Origin: a virus
Length of the DNA stretch: 22,728 nt
IMG/VR virus record: IMGVR_UViG_3300038299_000034
Span: 1 to 22,728 of that record
Direction: 5' to 3' (one strand)
Shown: in pieces, positions 15,631 through 22,714 of the stretch
Layout: every line of letters begins with the position of its first letter
Position numbering within the stretch: the first letter of the stretch is position 1
Translations under genes and position numbers: made by a program
The notes under the pieces: generated by a model
The model's database searches: none
Told to the model about the DNA's origin: nothing
Seen by the model: only the letters and a program-made list of their open reading frames with translations

Positions 15631-17984
15631 TATATTATCTCGTCTGAAGTTAGGTTAATTAGTTCTAATTCTGTTTTACCTGTAGTAAGGTTTGTAGTTA
15701 TAGAATTAATACGATACACCACATCATGTACCTTTAGTTGGTCGTTTAACTTATAACTAATTAGTATACTTGGAGGAAGGTATGCGTTAAACTTAAATAT
15801 TCTTTTATCTTTATCAAAAACACTACTTATATAATTCTTATAGAATTTATTAAATAAAGAATTCGAGCTTCTTCCGAAGTCATTTAAAACAAACTCATCA
15901 ATCTCAGCATCAAATGTCAAGGCGTAACTTGGAGCAGTAGTGAAAGCTCCACCACCATCAACCACAGCAGTTTCATTAGTATTAGATGGTCTGTAATATT
16001 GGCTTGTAATTACACCTGCCTGAGTCCCTGAATAACTTCCAAACATAAAAGGAGTGTCAGTCGTTTCTCTCACTCCGTAAAATAATAATGGTTTTATGTT
16101 TTCAGAACTATAATCACCTTCTGGCATTGTAGGATTGGAGCTGTCTGAAAAGTCTCCATCTTTTGCATCAAAGTCACCTCCTGCTGCATACCCCCACTGA
16201 AGGTTAGTACCCTCTATTCTTTCATATTTAAGTATAGTAAAAGGAAGTTTAACCTCATAACTTTCTCCAAAGAAGAAATCTGTATCAGGATACTGTTCTG
16301 CTATAGATAAACTAGAATCTCCAAATACTTTACCAAAAGTATCTAGATGATTCTTTTTTATTACAGTATCATTCTCTTCGTAAGAAAATATAATTTCTGA
16401 AAATGGTAATGAAGTGTTTATATTATTAGAACTTACATCGATATATTTAGTTATATCTATAGTTCCTTTACTTTGATTATTAATAGCATCAGCATAAAAA
16501 TCATCTAAAGTAGTTATCTTTACAACATTCGGATTTCCATTAGAGTCAGTTCCATATTCAGAATCTGTTTCATCATCAATAAGATACGCTGTAAGATTAA
16601 ACATCTTAAATAAACCAGTAATGAAGTCTATAATCTTCATATCAGGAAGTTCGTTCTTTATAGTTATATTCTTTTGGCTAGTATCAAAACCTACATTAGA
16701 ACCAAACTTAGTAGTATACATTTCAAAATCCGAAGGTTGATTCCACCAAAGAAACTCTCCATTATCCTCTCTTGCCTCAAAGATAATTTCAGTTTCTGAC
16801 ATAGCAGCTTCCGAAGAAAACTCTATATAATACACTTGATCATCGTCTAAACCAAAAGGTATAGTTACTAGTGCTTTCTTACTCCCAGAACCTTTTATAA
16901 CTTGATATCTACCAGTATCTTTATTAACTAGTTTAACCATCCAGTTTATATGAGAATATGTAGGTGTAGGGTTAACGTGTATTTTGAAGTCAAAGTCATA
17001 TGCCCAATATGAATTTACTGTGTTGTTAGAAAAACCATCTTTTACACCTCCTTTTATAGTAAATTCTCCATTGCTTTCTGACAGCCAAACGAAGTCTTCA
17101 TCTGATTGAGAGTGATTACCGAAGACTGTAGGTATCCCAGTATAAAAGTAGTTGTCCTCACCTTCATTATTAACCATACTACCAGAAGAATTACTTATCC
17201 ATAAATACAAGTTAGAAATAGCCTCATTCTGAATAGATAGGAAGTCTTTAGTTCCTGCATTATCATTAGGTATAAGAACTAAGTCAAACTTACTTTCAAT
17301 AGCTTTTATTATATGGTAGATTTTTATAGCAGGTTTTAAATCACTCTCATTAACCCCTCTTAAAGCATATAACTTTAGGTCATTAGGATCTGTAGGTGGG
17401 TAAGAATCAGGTACGTGTAAATTACCACTAAAGTTTTGATTAGATGTTATTGATAAGTTAGGGTTATAAAACAATCTTTTTTTAGATGTTATAAGAGGGA
17501 ATATTAGAGCGGAGTTATCTCCGTTAACAGTCTTACCAGTTGATAAAAATATATTCTCTATATTATTATGTGAAAACTCAAAATCAAAGCTAGATAGATC
17601 TAAAGAGCTTAATTTATTATCTTTAAACTTATCTTTCAAAGAAACGGTATTACCGTAGAAAGTAATCCTGTATGTATGGGCAACGTTATTCTTCATGTCA
17701 ACACCCTCAAGAAATACCTTACCTTTCTTAAATAGAAGAGTGTTTATGAATATTTTAGCTTCGTGACGAACTCTACCATCAAAACCACCATCTATATTAT
17801 GATTATAGAAGTGTTTAAATATTTTATTATTTTGAGATGATGCAGGTATTGAAAATGTTTGACTATAATCAGTAAATACTTTACTTATGTCTTTAGCGTC
17901 TTGAATTGATGATTTCACTTCTATACTCTCATCATTAAACAAGTCTACTCTTTTATCTTCTATATATAATTGTACCTGTCTCAT
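15630..17984 (-). CDS. Large tail/baseplate protein, Bacteroidota-phage type
   Basis: A 784-aa protein opening MRQVQLYIEDKRVDLFNDES and followed by DISKVFTDYSQTFSIPAS (about 32-49), KHFYNHNIDGGFDGRVR (56-72) and YRITFYGNTVSLKD (about 105-118). It ends with a typical line of beta structure, VVYRINSITTNLTTGKTE. This combination is the large tail-tip/baseplate protein I know from flavobacterial siphophages, where it is encoded just before the tape measure or its small partner. By size and position it could serve as the baseplate hub or tail-tip protein (Dit/Tal-like), though I see no enzymatic motif. A membrane segment and signal peptide are absent. Its start abuts the 371-aa gene stop with no gap and its stop is coupled to the 50-aa gene. 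Confidence 0.78.
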   Translation of the reverse strand: MRQVQLYIEDKRVDLFNDESIEVKSSIQDAKDISKVFTDYSQTFSIPASSQNNKIFKHFYNHNIDGGFDGRVRHEAKIFINTLLFKKGKVFLEGVDMKNNVAHTYRITFYGNTVSLKDKFKDNKLSSLDLSSFDFEFSHNNIENIFLSTGKTVNGDNSALIFPLITSKKRLFYNPNLSITSNQNFSGNLHVPDSYPPTDPNDLKLYALRGVNESDLKPAIKIYHIIKAIESKFDLVLIPNDNAGTKDFLSIQNEAISNLYLWISNSSGSMVNNEGEDNYFYTGIPTVFGNHSQSDEDFVWLSESNGEFTIKGGVKDGFSNNTVNSYWAYDFDFKIHVNPTPTYSHINWMVKLVNKDTGRYQVIKGSGSKKALVTIPFGLDDDQVYYIEFSSEAAMSETEIIFEAREDNGEFLWWNQPSDFEMYTTKFGSNVGFDTSQKNITIKNELPDMKIIDFITGLFKMFNLTAYLIDDETDSEYGTDSNGNPNVVKITTLDDFYADAINNQSKGTIDITKYIDVSSNNINTSLPFSEIIFSYEENDTVIKKNHLDTFGKVFGDSSLSIAEQYPDTDFFFGESYEVKLPFTILKYERIEGTNLQWGYAAGGDFDAKDGDFSDSSNPTMPEGDYSSENIKPLLFYGVRETTDTPFMFGSYSGTQAGVITSQYYRPSNTNETAVVDGGGAFTTAPSYALTFDAEIDEFVLNDFGRSSNSLFNKFYKNYISSVFDKDKRIFKFNAYLPPSILISYKLNDQLKVHDVVYRINSITTNLTTGKTELELINLTSDEII

Positions 17985-19100
17985 TTATCTTACGCTTTGT
18001 ATGAAGTCAGAATCAGCTTCAAATTCAAGTGTATATTCTATTAACTTATCATCCCTTCTTGTTTTAATATCTAAAGAACTAGTTATTACTGAAACAGGAA
18101 TTGCCAAAGGAAATGAAGAGTCTGTAGGACTTCTTCTTGCAGAATGAGATATATAAACATACTCAGAAACTAACATTTCTTTTATAACTTCATTGTAAGA
18201 CTCATCAACAAAACCAGTATTCATTGTTATTTTTTCTTTACCTTGATTCTCTAAAACTACGTTTTGATGGGAAGATATATCATAAGATACAGAAGAATTT
18301 ATGTTTAGTATAGACTTTTTGTAAGATTCATTTTTACTAGAAAAAGAGTCTTTTCTTTTAGCAAAAAACCATATATCTTGCATAACACCAAATTTATTAA
18401 TAAAGGAAACTTTATTAGGTATATTTTTACATTCTTCTATACATTGTATTTTTATGACTTTAGTTGTTCCATCGGAAGAAGTGATTACTACTTCGTCAGC
18501 ACCTTCAGATAATAATGTAGTGCTTATAGTATTATTATTAGAAGATGTTGTATCAAAAGTTTTATCTATAGTTAAAATGTCTGTTGCAGGAGGATTTAAA
18601 TGTACCCCTTGAGCTATAGTAAATCTTTCAGAACTACCAGTCACAATAGACTCTATTTCAGATGATCCTTGAATATAAGTTACATCTGTAACTCCACCTT
18701 CGCCATATGAATATACAGGTAAAGTCATGTATTGTCCACACAAATTACTTACTGTTGTGTTAGACATCATAACATCTTTAGAAAGCTCTGGATTTACACC
18801 ATCAGATATATTACCATAACCTCTAAAAGCTATAGCGTGTTGAGTAAATGTATCTGTAGAATTGTCAGAATAAGTCCTGACTACTATCCATTTAGCCCAT
18901 TTACTTTGAACTATAGTATTATAATCTCCATTGAACTCTATATCTACATGATCTTTAACTAATTCAGATATTTCAAATGTTATTATATCTTCTGTACTTA
19001 GCTTTGTTTTACTTAAAACATATTGTGGCTCTTCAGGAACTGAAGCTATACTTCCCCCCCAAACATATAAACTTAATCTTGCACTTACTAACTGTTCCAT
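17985..19100 (-). CDS. Tail protein, Bacteroidota-phage type (371 aa)
   Basis: A 371-aa beta-rich protein. Its N-terminus carries LYVWGG and PEEPQYVLSKTKLS (about 12-34), then FEISELVKDHVDIEFNGDY (42-60). A central region around residues 220-250 has two cysteines and CKNIPNKVSFINKFGVMQDIWFF-type strands (split here as CKNIPNKVSFIN and KFGVMQDIWFF). The C-terminus is EYTLEFEADSDFIQSVR. I recognise these as elements of a tail protein family common in flavobacterial phages and coded just before the 784-aa type gene; the exact structural role is not known to me. It starts three bases after the 382-aa gene and abuts the 784-aa gene, so all three probably act together at the tail tip. Confidence 0.7.
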   Translation of the reverse strand: MEQLVSARLSLYVWGGSIASVPEEPQYVLSKTKLSTEDIITFEISELVKDHVDIEFNGDYNTIVQSKWAKWIVVRTYSDNSTDTFTQHAIAFRGYGNISDGVNPELSKDVMMSNTTVSNLCGQYMTLPVYSYGEGGVTDVTYIQGSSEIESIVTGSSERFTIAQGVHLNPPATDILTIDKTFDTTSSNNNTISTTLLSEGADEVVITSSDGTTKVIKIQCIEECKNIPNKVSFINKFGVMQDIWFFAKRKDSFSSKNESYKKSILNINSSVSYDISSHQNVVLENQGKEKITMNTGFVDESYNEVIKEMLVSEYVYISHSARRSPTDSSFPLAIPVSVITSSLDIKTRRDDKLIEYTLEFEADSDFIQSVR

Positions 19101-19103
19101 ATT

Positions 19104-20252
19104 TTATTGCTGATTAGTCAGACCATTTATTTTAGATACATATCTTTCCCCATTACGAAAAATATCTTGAGTGGCAAGAGGTCTGAGTGAAATAGTATCA
19201 AAAATTATTTTTACATTAGATTTATCTCTATATTCATAGTGTGTAAACCATATACCTACACTATACCCTGCTACACTAGGCAATAATGTACGAACTCCAT
19301 TTATAACCTCAACAGGTCTTCTAGCCATTCTAAAAGTTAAACCAAGAGTTCCTTCTCCTCTAGGAGCGTCAACTATAATCTCTTGATTTAATTGACCAAA
19401 GTTTAGGTGAGATAAATGTGTTAATGTCATACCAGAATAATCCCACTCTTTATGAGATTTATTATACAGGGCTCCAGTCGAAGGGTAAGGGAAGGAATTG
19501 GACTCTGGAGCAATCAATGGTGTTTGATTATCAAATATAAGTCTAATACCATCACCAGTAGACTTATTAGAGGATAAGTCATAATTTGTACCATCTACAG
19601 AGACACTGAATTGACTTAATGTAGCAGGTGTTCTATGTTCTATAGTTAAAACGTTAACATATCCAGTTGTAACAGGAGACTCTATACCTACCATATCTTG
19701 ACAAGATAAGTTATGTGTAAGCCCTAAAGCTCTTAAGGGAAATTGCTGTTCAATTATTAAGTTTGTTCCAAAATTATCTGACTCATTTTGAGTGTAATTG
19801 TATGTTAAACTTTTACTTATAACTGGGTATTGCCCGTTAGACTTAGGTGTTAAAGTAGTAGGAGACTCTCCAGTAGCGGCTAACCATAAAGATGCGTACT
19901 CATCTCTTCCTACAGTATAAAAATCAGGAGGAACAGCTCCTTCATTATAAATCCTTATTTTCATAGGTACTTTTACATCATCCACAGTATAAGTAAATTG
20001 ACCAAACTGACGACCTGCCATTTTATGCCTATATTTGTGAACTCCAGTAGCACTTCCAATTGAATAATCAACTCCACAACCTAAGTCGTAAATAGGAACG
20101 ACTGGTTCTGTTGGTGGGTCTGGATCTGGAGGTATTATTTCAACAACTGGATCAAATGGATCTGGATCAACTACTGGAACTACATAAGCGTTCCCTACAT
20201 TTACATAGTAAGGACTTCTTACGTTTATTTTCTTTATGTTATTTATTGCCAT
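19104..20252 (-). CDS. Tail-associated protein with Pro/Asp-rich linker (382 aa)
   Basis: A 382-aa protein beginning MAINNIKKINVRSPYYVNVG, followed by a proline/aspartate/valine-rich linker at residues 26-53 (PVVDPDPFDPVVEIIPPDPD and onwards) and then a beta-rich body. Notable segments are YDLGCGVDYSIGSATG (about 55-70), HKMAGRQFGQFTYTVDD (76-92), LTIEHRTPATLSQFSVSVD (205-223), and SVGIWFTHYEYRDK near residue 335. The linker suggests an anchoring N-terminus and an exposed C-terminal domain, perhaps a tail-tip or minor fibre protein. I do not recognise the body domain. The N-terminal 'NINxRSPYYVN' string normally opens the family represented by the next gene. It starts two bases after the gp10-like gene and has no Shine-Dalgarno. 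Confidence 0.68.
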   Translation of the reverse strand: MAINNIKKINVRSPYYVNVGNAYVVPVVDPDPFDPVVEIIPPDPDPPTEPVVPIYDLGCGVDYSIGSATGVHKYRHKMAGRQFGQFTYTVDDVKVPMKIRIYNEGAVPPDFYTVGRDEYASLWLAATGESPTTLTPKSNGQYPVISKSLTYNYTQNESDNFGTNLIIEQQFPLRALGLTHNLSCQDMVGIESPVTTGYVNVLTIEHRTPATLSQFSVSVDGTNYDLSSNKSTGDGIRLIFDNQTPLIAPESNSFPYPSTGALYNKSHKEWDYSGMTLTHLSHLNFGQLNQEIIVDAPRGEGTLGLTFRMARRPVEVINGVRTLLPSVAGYSVGIWFTHYEYRDKSNVKIIFDTISLRPLATQDIFRNGERYVSKINGLTNQQ

Positions 20253-20254
20253 TA

Positions 20255-20821
20255 CTATATAATAAAATTATCTCCTTTTTTAACATACCCTGACTTAATC
20301 AGTATTTCTTCTATATTTAGATTAATATCTTCGACTATAGGATTACCTATGTCATCTAGTTGATTTACCATTTTATTTAGTGCCTCAGATATAAAACTAG
20401 CTTTGTAGACACCTCTTGCTTGTATCTTTTTAGTAATAACGTTAGCTAGTGATTGTACTCTACTTTCTGGAACTCCACTAATTACTGATCCTGTTTTTAA
20501 ATCACGCAACATTACAGGCTTTCTTCGGATCCAGTCCGCTATATCAGCAACCCTTACATCTGGTATTCCTACATCAGAACCTTCATCCAATACTTTACCA
20601 TAAGAATTACCTTCAATATTAAAAGAAAACCCATCTGGATTAGCTTTATACATACTCATTATAGAATTAGCTAAAGAACCACTAGATTCTATAGGAGCTG
20701 TAAAGGAACCATACTTACTTTGTCTCTGCTTTGCGTTTTTAAGTTCTAAGCGTAAAGCCTTAACTAACTTCTTAGAGAAGTTATTCATGTATGCTTTTGT
20801 ATTTGAGAACTTATTTACCAT
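20255..20821 (-). CDS. HK97 gp10-like head-tail joining protein
   Basis: A 188-aa protein. A long N-terminal helix rich in Lys and Arg (about 14-38) precedes ESSGSLANSIMSMYKANPDG (45-64). Then come the strand-turn motif NSYGKVLDEGSDVG (72-85), where 'YxxxLDEGT' is the usual gp10 turn, and VADIADWIRRKPVMLRDLKT (91-110). Further on it has SLANVITKKIQARGVYKA (125-142). This arrangement fits the HK97 gp10 / minor tail completion group that sits at the head-tail interface. Its ATG shares a base with the stop of the 163-aa gene (TAATG). Homology is from motif memory, so a related tail-completion protein is the main alternative. Confidence 0.68.
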   Translation of the reverse strand: MVNKFSNTKAYMNNFSKKLVKALRLELKNAKQRQSKYGSFTAPIESSGSLANSIMSMYKANPDGFSFNIEGNSYGKVLDEGSDVGIPDVRVADIADWIRRKPVMLRDLKTGSVISGVPESRVQSLANVITKKIQARGVYKASFISEALNKMVNQLDDIGNPIVEDINLNIEEILIKSGYVKKGDNFII

Positions 20822-21312
20822 TAGCAGTCAGATGTTCCGTCAGCGTTAATCAATCCCATATCATTATTAGGCATATTAATTGTTAAATCCATAGACCAAC
20901 CAGTAAGAAGATTCTCAAACCTATCCTCAAATAGATTGGCACTAGCAGGACTATCTATTTCCACATTTGCATCGTTAAGACCTCCTCTTCTAAGGGAGCT
21001 TTGTAATCCATTTATAACCGTTAGCATTGTATTTAAAATATCTTGTTTATTGTCAAGTCCTAGATGTGGTTTTGCCAATGATAATTTATCTTCTTTATCC
21101 TCGTCAACAACATCCATAGCAACTATGTTTATATTAAAAGTAACTATATACTCATCGAATGTTACGGACTGTACGTTAATATGGGCAAGAGGGAATATTG
21201 TTTGGTTTGCTAGATCAATATCCATTATATCTCCTAAAGTAACCGTATTTATAGATTTGTTACCATTTAGATAGTTGTAGATATAATTTACTAATTCGTA
21301 GTATGTTTTCAT
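20821..21312 (-). CDS. Tail terminator-like protein (163 aa)
   Basis: A 163-aa protein with an N-terminal helix (YYELVNYIYNYLNGNKSIN, about 4-22), then TVTLGDIMDIDLANQTIFP (23-41) and an alternating strand pair FDEYIVTFNINIVAMDVVDED (52-72, given as FDEYIVTFNINIVAM and DVVDED). A helix with DILNTMLTVINGLQSSLRRG (about 90-109) and a final strand LLTGWSMDLTINMPN complete it. Mixed alpha/beta of this length beside a gp10-like gene fits a tail terminator or tail completion protein. Its ATG (21312-21310) overlaps the stop of the frameshifted chaperone extension, so its translation is coupled to the -1 frame and not to the shorter zero-frame product, whose stop is 65 bases away. No specific family signature was recognised. 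Confidence 0.6.
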   Translation of the reverse strand: MKTYYELVNYIYNYLNGNKSINTVTLGDIMDIDLANQTIFPLAHINVQSVTFDEYIVTFNINIVAMDVVDEDKEDKLSLAKPHLGLDNKQDILNTMLTVINGLQSSLRRGGLNDANVEIDSPASANLFEDRFENLLTGWSMDLTINMPNNDMGLINADGTSDC

Positions 21313-22057
21313 TTGTATTGGTTTTTTATCATTTGAGCTTCTAACTCATTTTTCTCTTTTTCAAACACTAAGTATGTTAAACATTTGTGGAGCGGTTGTG
21401 CTGTAACTTCGTCAAATTTAAGTAAGTCTCCTCTAGCGATTCCATAAATAGATTGATACCAACCCCATTTTGCTCCAAAGCCTGACGAAGCTGAGTATTG
21501 TCCTCTTTCTTCAGAGTCATTTCCGTATACCTCAGGGTAGCCTTCGACAACTGAATCCCTAAACGATAAAAAAAAACCATAGCGCTCATTGTGGCACTAA
21601 GAGGCATTTCTTTCATTATTTCTTCTATCTCTTCATTTGGCGAATAAGGTGCTATTGTGTACTTATCTCCCTTCTTGAAGTTTACAGGACGATACAGAAC
21701 CGCCATAGCTTTATGTATTTGTTGCCAATCAGTAATAGTACTCTCTAGATCTATAAATTCACCTAAAGAAATATTGTCTAGTTTTGGGATAAAACCAAAC
21801 TCAACATCTCGCAACGTAAAATGCTTCATTAATTCCCTATCCTCCTCAAAAGCTATTTTAAGCACTTCTAAGACCTTTTCTACATCCATAATGGGTATAG
21901 AGTCCACTTCACTCATATCTACACCGCAGAACAGCTCTATAAGCTTCTTATTGACATACTGAGCATCCTCATCATCTGCGATATTTAAATACTCTTGGTA
22001 TTGCCATAGTTGAATCTCATCTAGAGATGTTGGTACGGAAAGGGTTATTGTTGCCAT
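21309..22057 (-). CDS. Tail assembly chaperone, long frameshift form (GT-like, 249 aa)
   Basis: The first 163 residues are those of the 226-aa frame. A -1 slip on TTTTTTT (21575-21569) then continues into a second frame with 86 further codons, giving 249 residues and stop TGA at 21311-21309. The extension begins LSFRDSVVEGYPEVYGNDSE and contains SASSGFGAKWGWYQSIYGIA and RGDLLKFDEVTAQPLHKCLT. It ends with a Lys/Glu-rich helix. The W-G-W-Y block with 'DxxKFDEVTxxPLHxCLTxLxFEKxKNE' is what I recall of the T-type half of tail chaperones in Bacteroidota phages. The -1 frame has a TAG at about 21598 and no ATG, GTG or TTG before the slip, so it cannot be translated alone. Its stop overlaps the next gene's ATG. 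Such G/GT pairs chaperone the tape measure and tail tube during assembly, as in lambda. Confidence 0.85.
21377..22057 (-). CDS. Tail assembly chaperone, short form (G-like, 226 aa)
   Basis: Zero-frame product of the same gene. The acidic helical N-terminus contains LDEIQLWQYQEYLNIAD (12-28), and a central part has TDWQQIHKAMAVLYRPV (109-125). YSPNEEIEEIMKEMPLS (138-154) leads to the slip site at V161-F162-F163. After the slip site the zero frame gives 63 residues, YRLGIQLSKATLRYTEMTLK and on to NGVGINLFMESLEE, ending at TAA 21379-21377. The pattern 'LYRPV ... Y ... A..MPL..A..A..FF' resembles the tail-chaperone family of Bacteroidota siphophages. ATG 22057-22055 follows a 220-bp non-coding region, so this is the first gene of the tail operon. 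The short form should be the major product, as in lambda gpG. Confidence 0.82.
   Translation of the reverse strand: MATITLSVPTSLDEIQLWQYQEYLNIADDEDAQYVNKKLIELFCGVDMSEVDSIPIMDVEKVLEVLKIAFEEDRELMKHFTLRDVEFGFIPKLDNISLGEFIDLESTITDWQQIHKAMAVLYRPVNFKKGDKYTIAPYSPNEEIEEIMKEMPLSATMSAMVFFYRLGIQLSKATLRYTEMTLKKEDNTQLRQALEQNGVGINLFMESLEETYLNLTKLQHNRSTNV
21569..21575 (-). other. Programmed -1 frameshift site (T TTT TTT)
   Basis: Nine consecutive Ts (plus-strand As 21568-21576) place a canonical X XXY YYZ heptamer, T TTT TTT, in the zero frame over codons V161-F162-F163. Two tRNAs decoding TTT can re-pair on TTT after slipping back by one base, and the next codon becomes TTA. I did not identify a stimulatory downstream structure. 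Confidence 0.82.
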
Positions 22058-22084
22058 ATTAAAGTAATTTTTATCTTGTTAATT

Positions 22085-22097
22085 GTACCTTTGGTAC
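22085..22097. promoter_or_regulatory. GTACC-TTT-GGTAC inverted repeat upstream of tail operon
   Basis: A perfect 5-bp inverted repeat with a 3-bp centre lies 27 bases upstream of the chaperone ATG. It has no T-run on either side, so it is not a terminator. It could be an operator or a leader hairpin. Confidence 0.3.
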
Positions 22098-22117
22098 GTT
22101 TTGGCACTTCATACTAA

Positions 22118-22235
22118 ATAGTTACTATATTTAAATAGTTTAATATTTTAATAGTTCTATATAGTACTACAGATAGTACTATACATAAATAGTTCTATAT
22201 AGTACTTCTAATAGTACTAATACTATTAATAGTAC
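22118..22235. repeat. Iterated ATAGTAC / ATAGTT boxes in the non-coding leader
   Basis: The 220-bp gap between the 80-aa gene and the chaperone gene is nearly pure A/T apart from iterated boxes. ATAGTAC occurs at 22161, 22173, 22199, 22211 and 22229, and ATAGTT at 22118, 22135, 22151 and 22189. An exact 18-bp direct repeat, atagttctatatagtact, stands at 22151-22168 and 22189-22206. The first four ATAGTAC units keep a 12-26-12 spacing. Candidates are binding sites for a late-gene regulator or a replication origin. Confidence 0.7.
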
Positions 22236-22242
22236 AAATATA
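22235..22242 (-). promoter_or_regulatory. Candidate Bacteroidota -7 box TATATTTG (leftward)
   Basis: On the minus strand TATATTTG fits the Bacteroidota consensus TAnnTTTG. It would start a transcript at about 22228, with a leader of about 170 bases running through the box array to the chaperone ATG. There is no TTTG at the expected -33 position, so it may need an activator or be a chance match in AT-rich DNA. Confidence 0.35.
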
Positions 22243-22277
22243 TAATAACTATTTATATTTACTGTGCCATATAGGCA

Positions 22278-22520
22278 TTAAGAGATATTTGAATTGTTAT
22301 AATCATAGAAGTGGCAATACAACTCATATATCTTAGTAGCTACATCATCCTTTGGATACTTTTCTTCTGAAATAGTCTTTGTGCCATTATTCCAAACTTC
22401 TATAGCGCATTCTGATGATCTATAATTTGACGACTTAGGAAATATCTTTATACCTCGATTAATACACCAATTCATCGCTAGTAATTGATCCTCCCTGAAA
22501 TAATTCTTTATCTTTTTCAT
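22278..22520 (-). CDS. 80-aa conserved-looking small protein, function unknown
   Basis: An 80-aa protein opening MKKIKNYFREDQLLAMNWCI, then NRGIKIFPKSSNYRSSECAI (19-38), EVWNNGTKT (39-47), a KYPKDD turn and a C-terminal helix-like IYELYCHFYDY (66-76). A 'YFRExQLLAMNWCxxRGIxxxPK ... LYCxxYD' outline is one I recall among small uncharacterised proteins of flavobacterial phages. It has three cysteines without a clear metal motif and no membrane span. It is the first leftward gene in the window and precedes the tail operon, separated by the 220-bp repeat-bearing region. The start has no Shine-Dalgarno. It could be regulatory, but nothing in the sequence proves that. Confidence 0.65.
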   Translation of the reverse strand: MKKIKNYFREDQLLAMNWCINRGIKIFPKSSNYRSSECAIEVWNNGTKTISEEKYPKDDVATKIYELYCHFYDYNNSNIS

Positions 22521-22656
22521 ACCGCTAAGATAATGATTTTTAATGAGACAGTTGGCACTAGGAGATTATGTTGTATTTAGACAGTAGGTTAATATCGTAT
22601 AACACCTTGCGACCTGTCAGAGTACCCTTATTTAGAGCTTATTTAACGGCTTATTA

Positions 22657-22664
22657 TATATTTG
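22657..22664 (+). promoter_or_regulatory. Candidate Bacteroidota promoter TATATTTG (rightward)
   Basis: TATATTTG on the plus strand matches TAnnTTTG, with a weak -33-like TTTA at 22631-22634 (22-bp gap). It would start transcription at about 22671, 44 bases before an ATG at 22715. The 22521-22728 gap otherwise holds only short repeats (GACAGT at two places, GTGCTCTTAAA and GTGCTTAAAA). Confidence 0.4.
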
Positions 22665-22714
22665 CAGTAGTTATGTATTAAAATTGTCTGAAGTGCTCTT
22701 AAATCGTGCTTAAA

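Noticed and set aside
22118-22235. CRISPR-like repeat array
   Set aside because: Repeats are 6-18 bp and unevenly spaced without unique spacers of constant length; operator-like iterons fit better.
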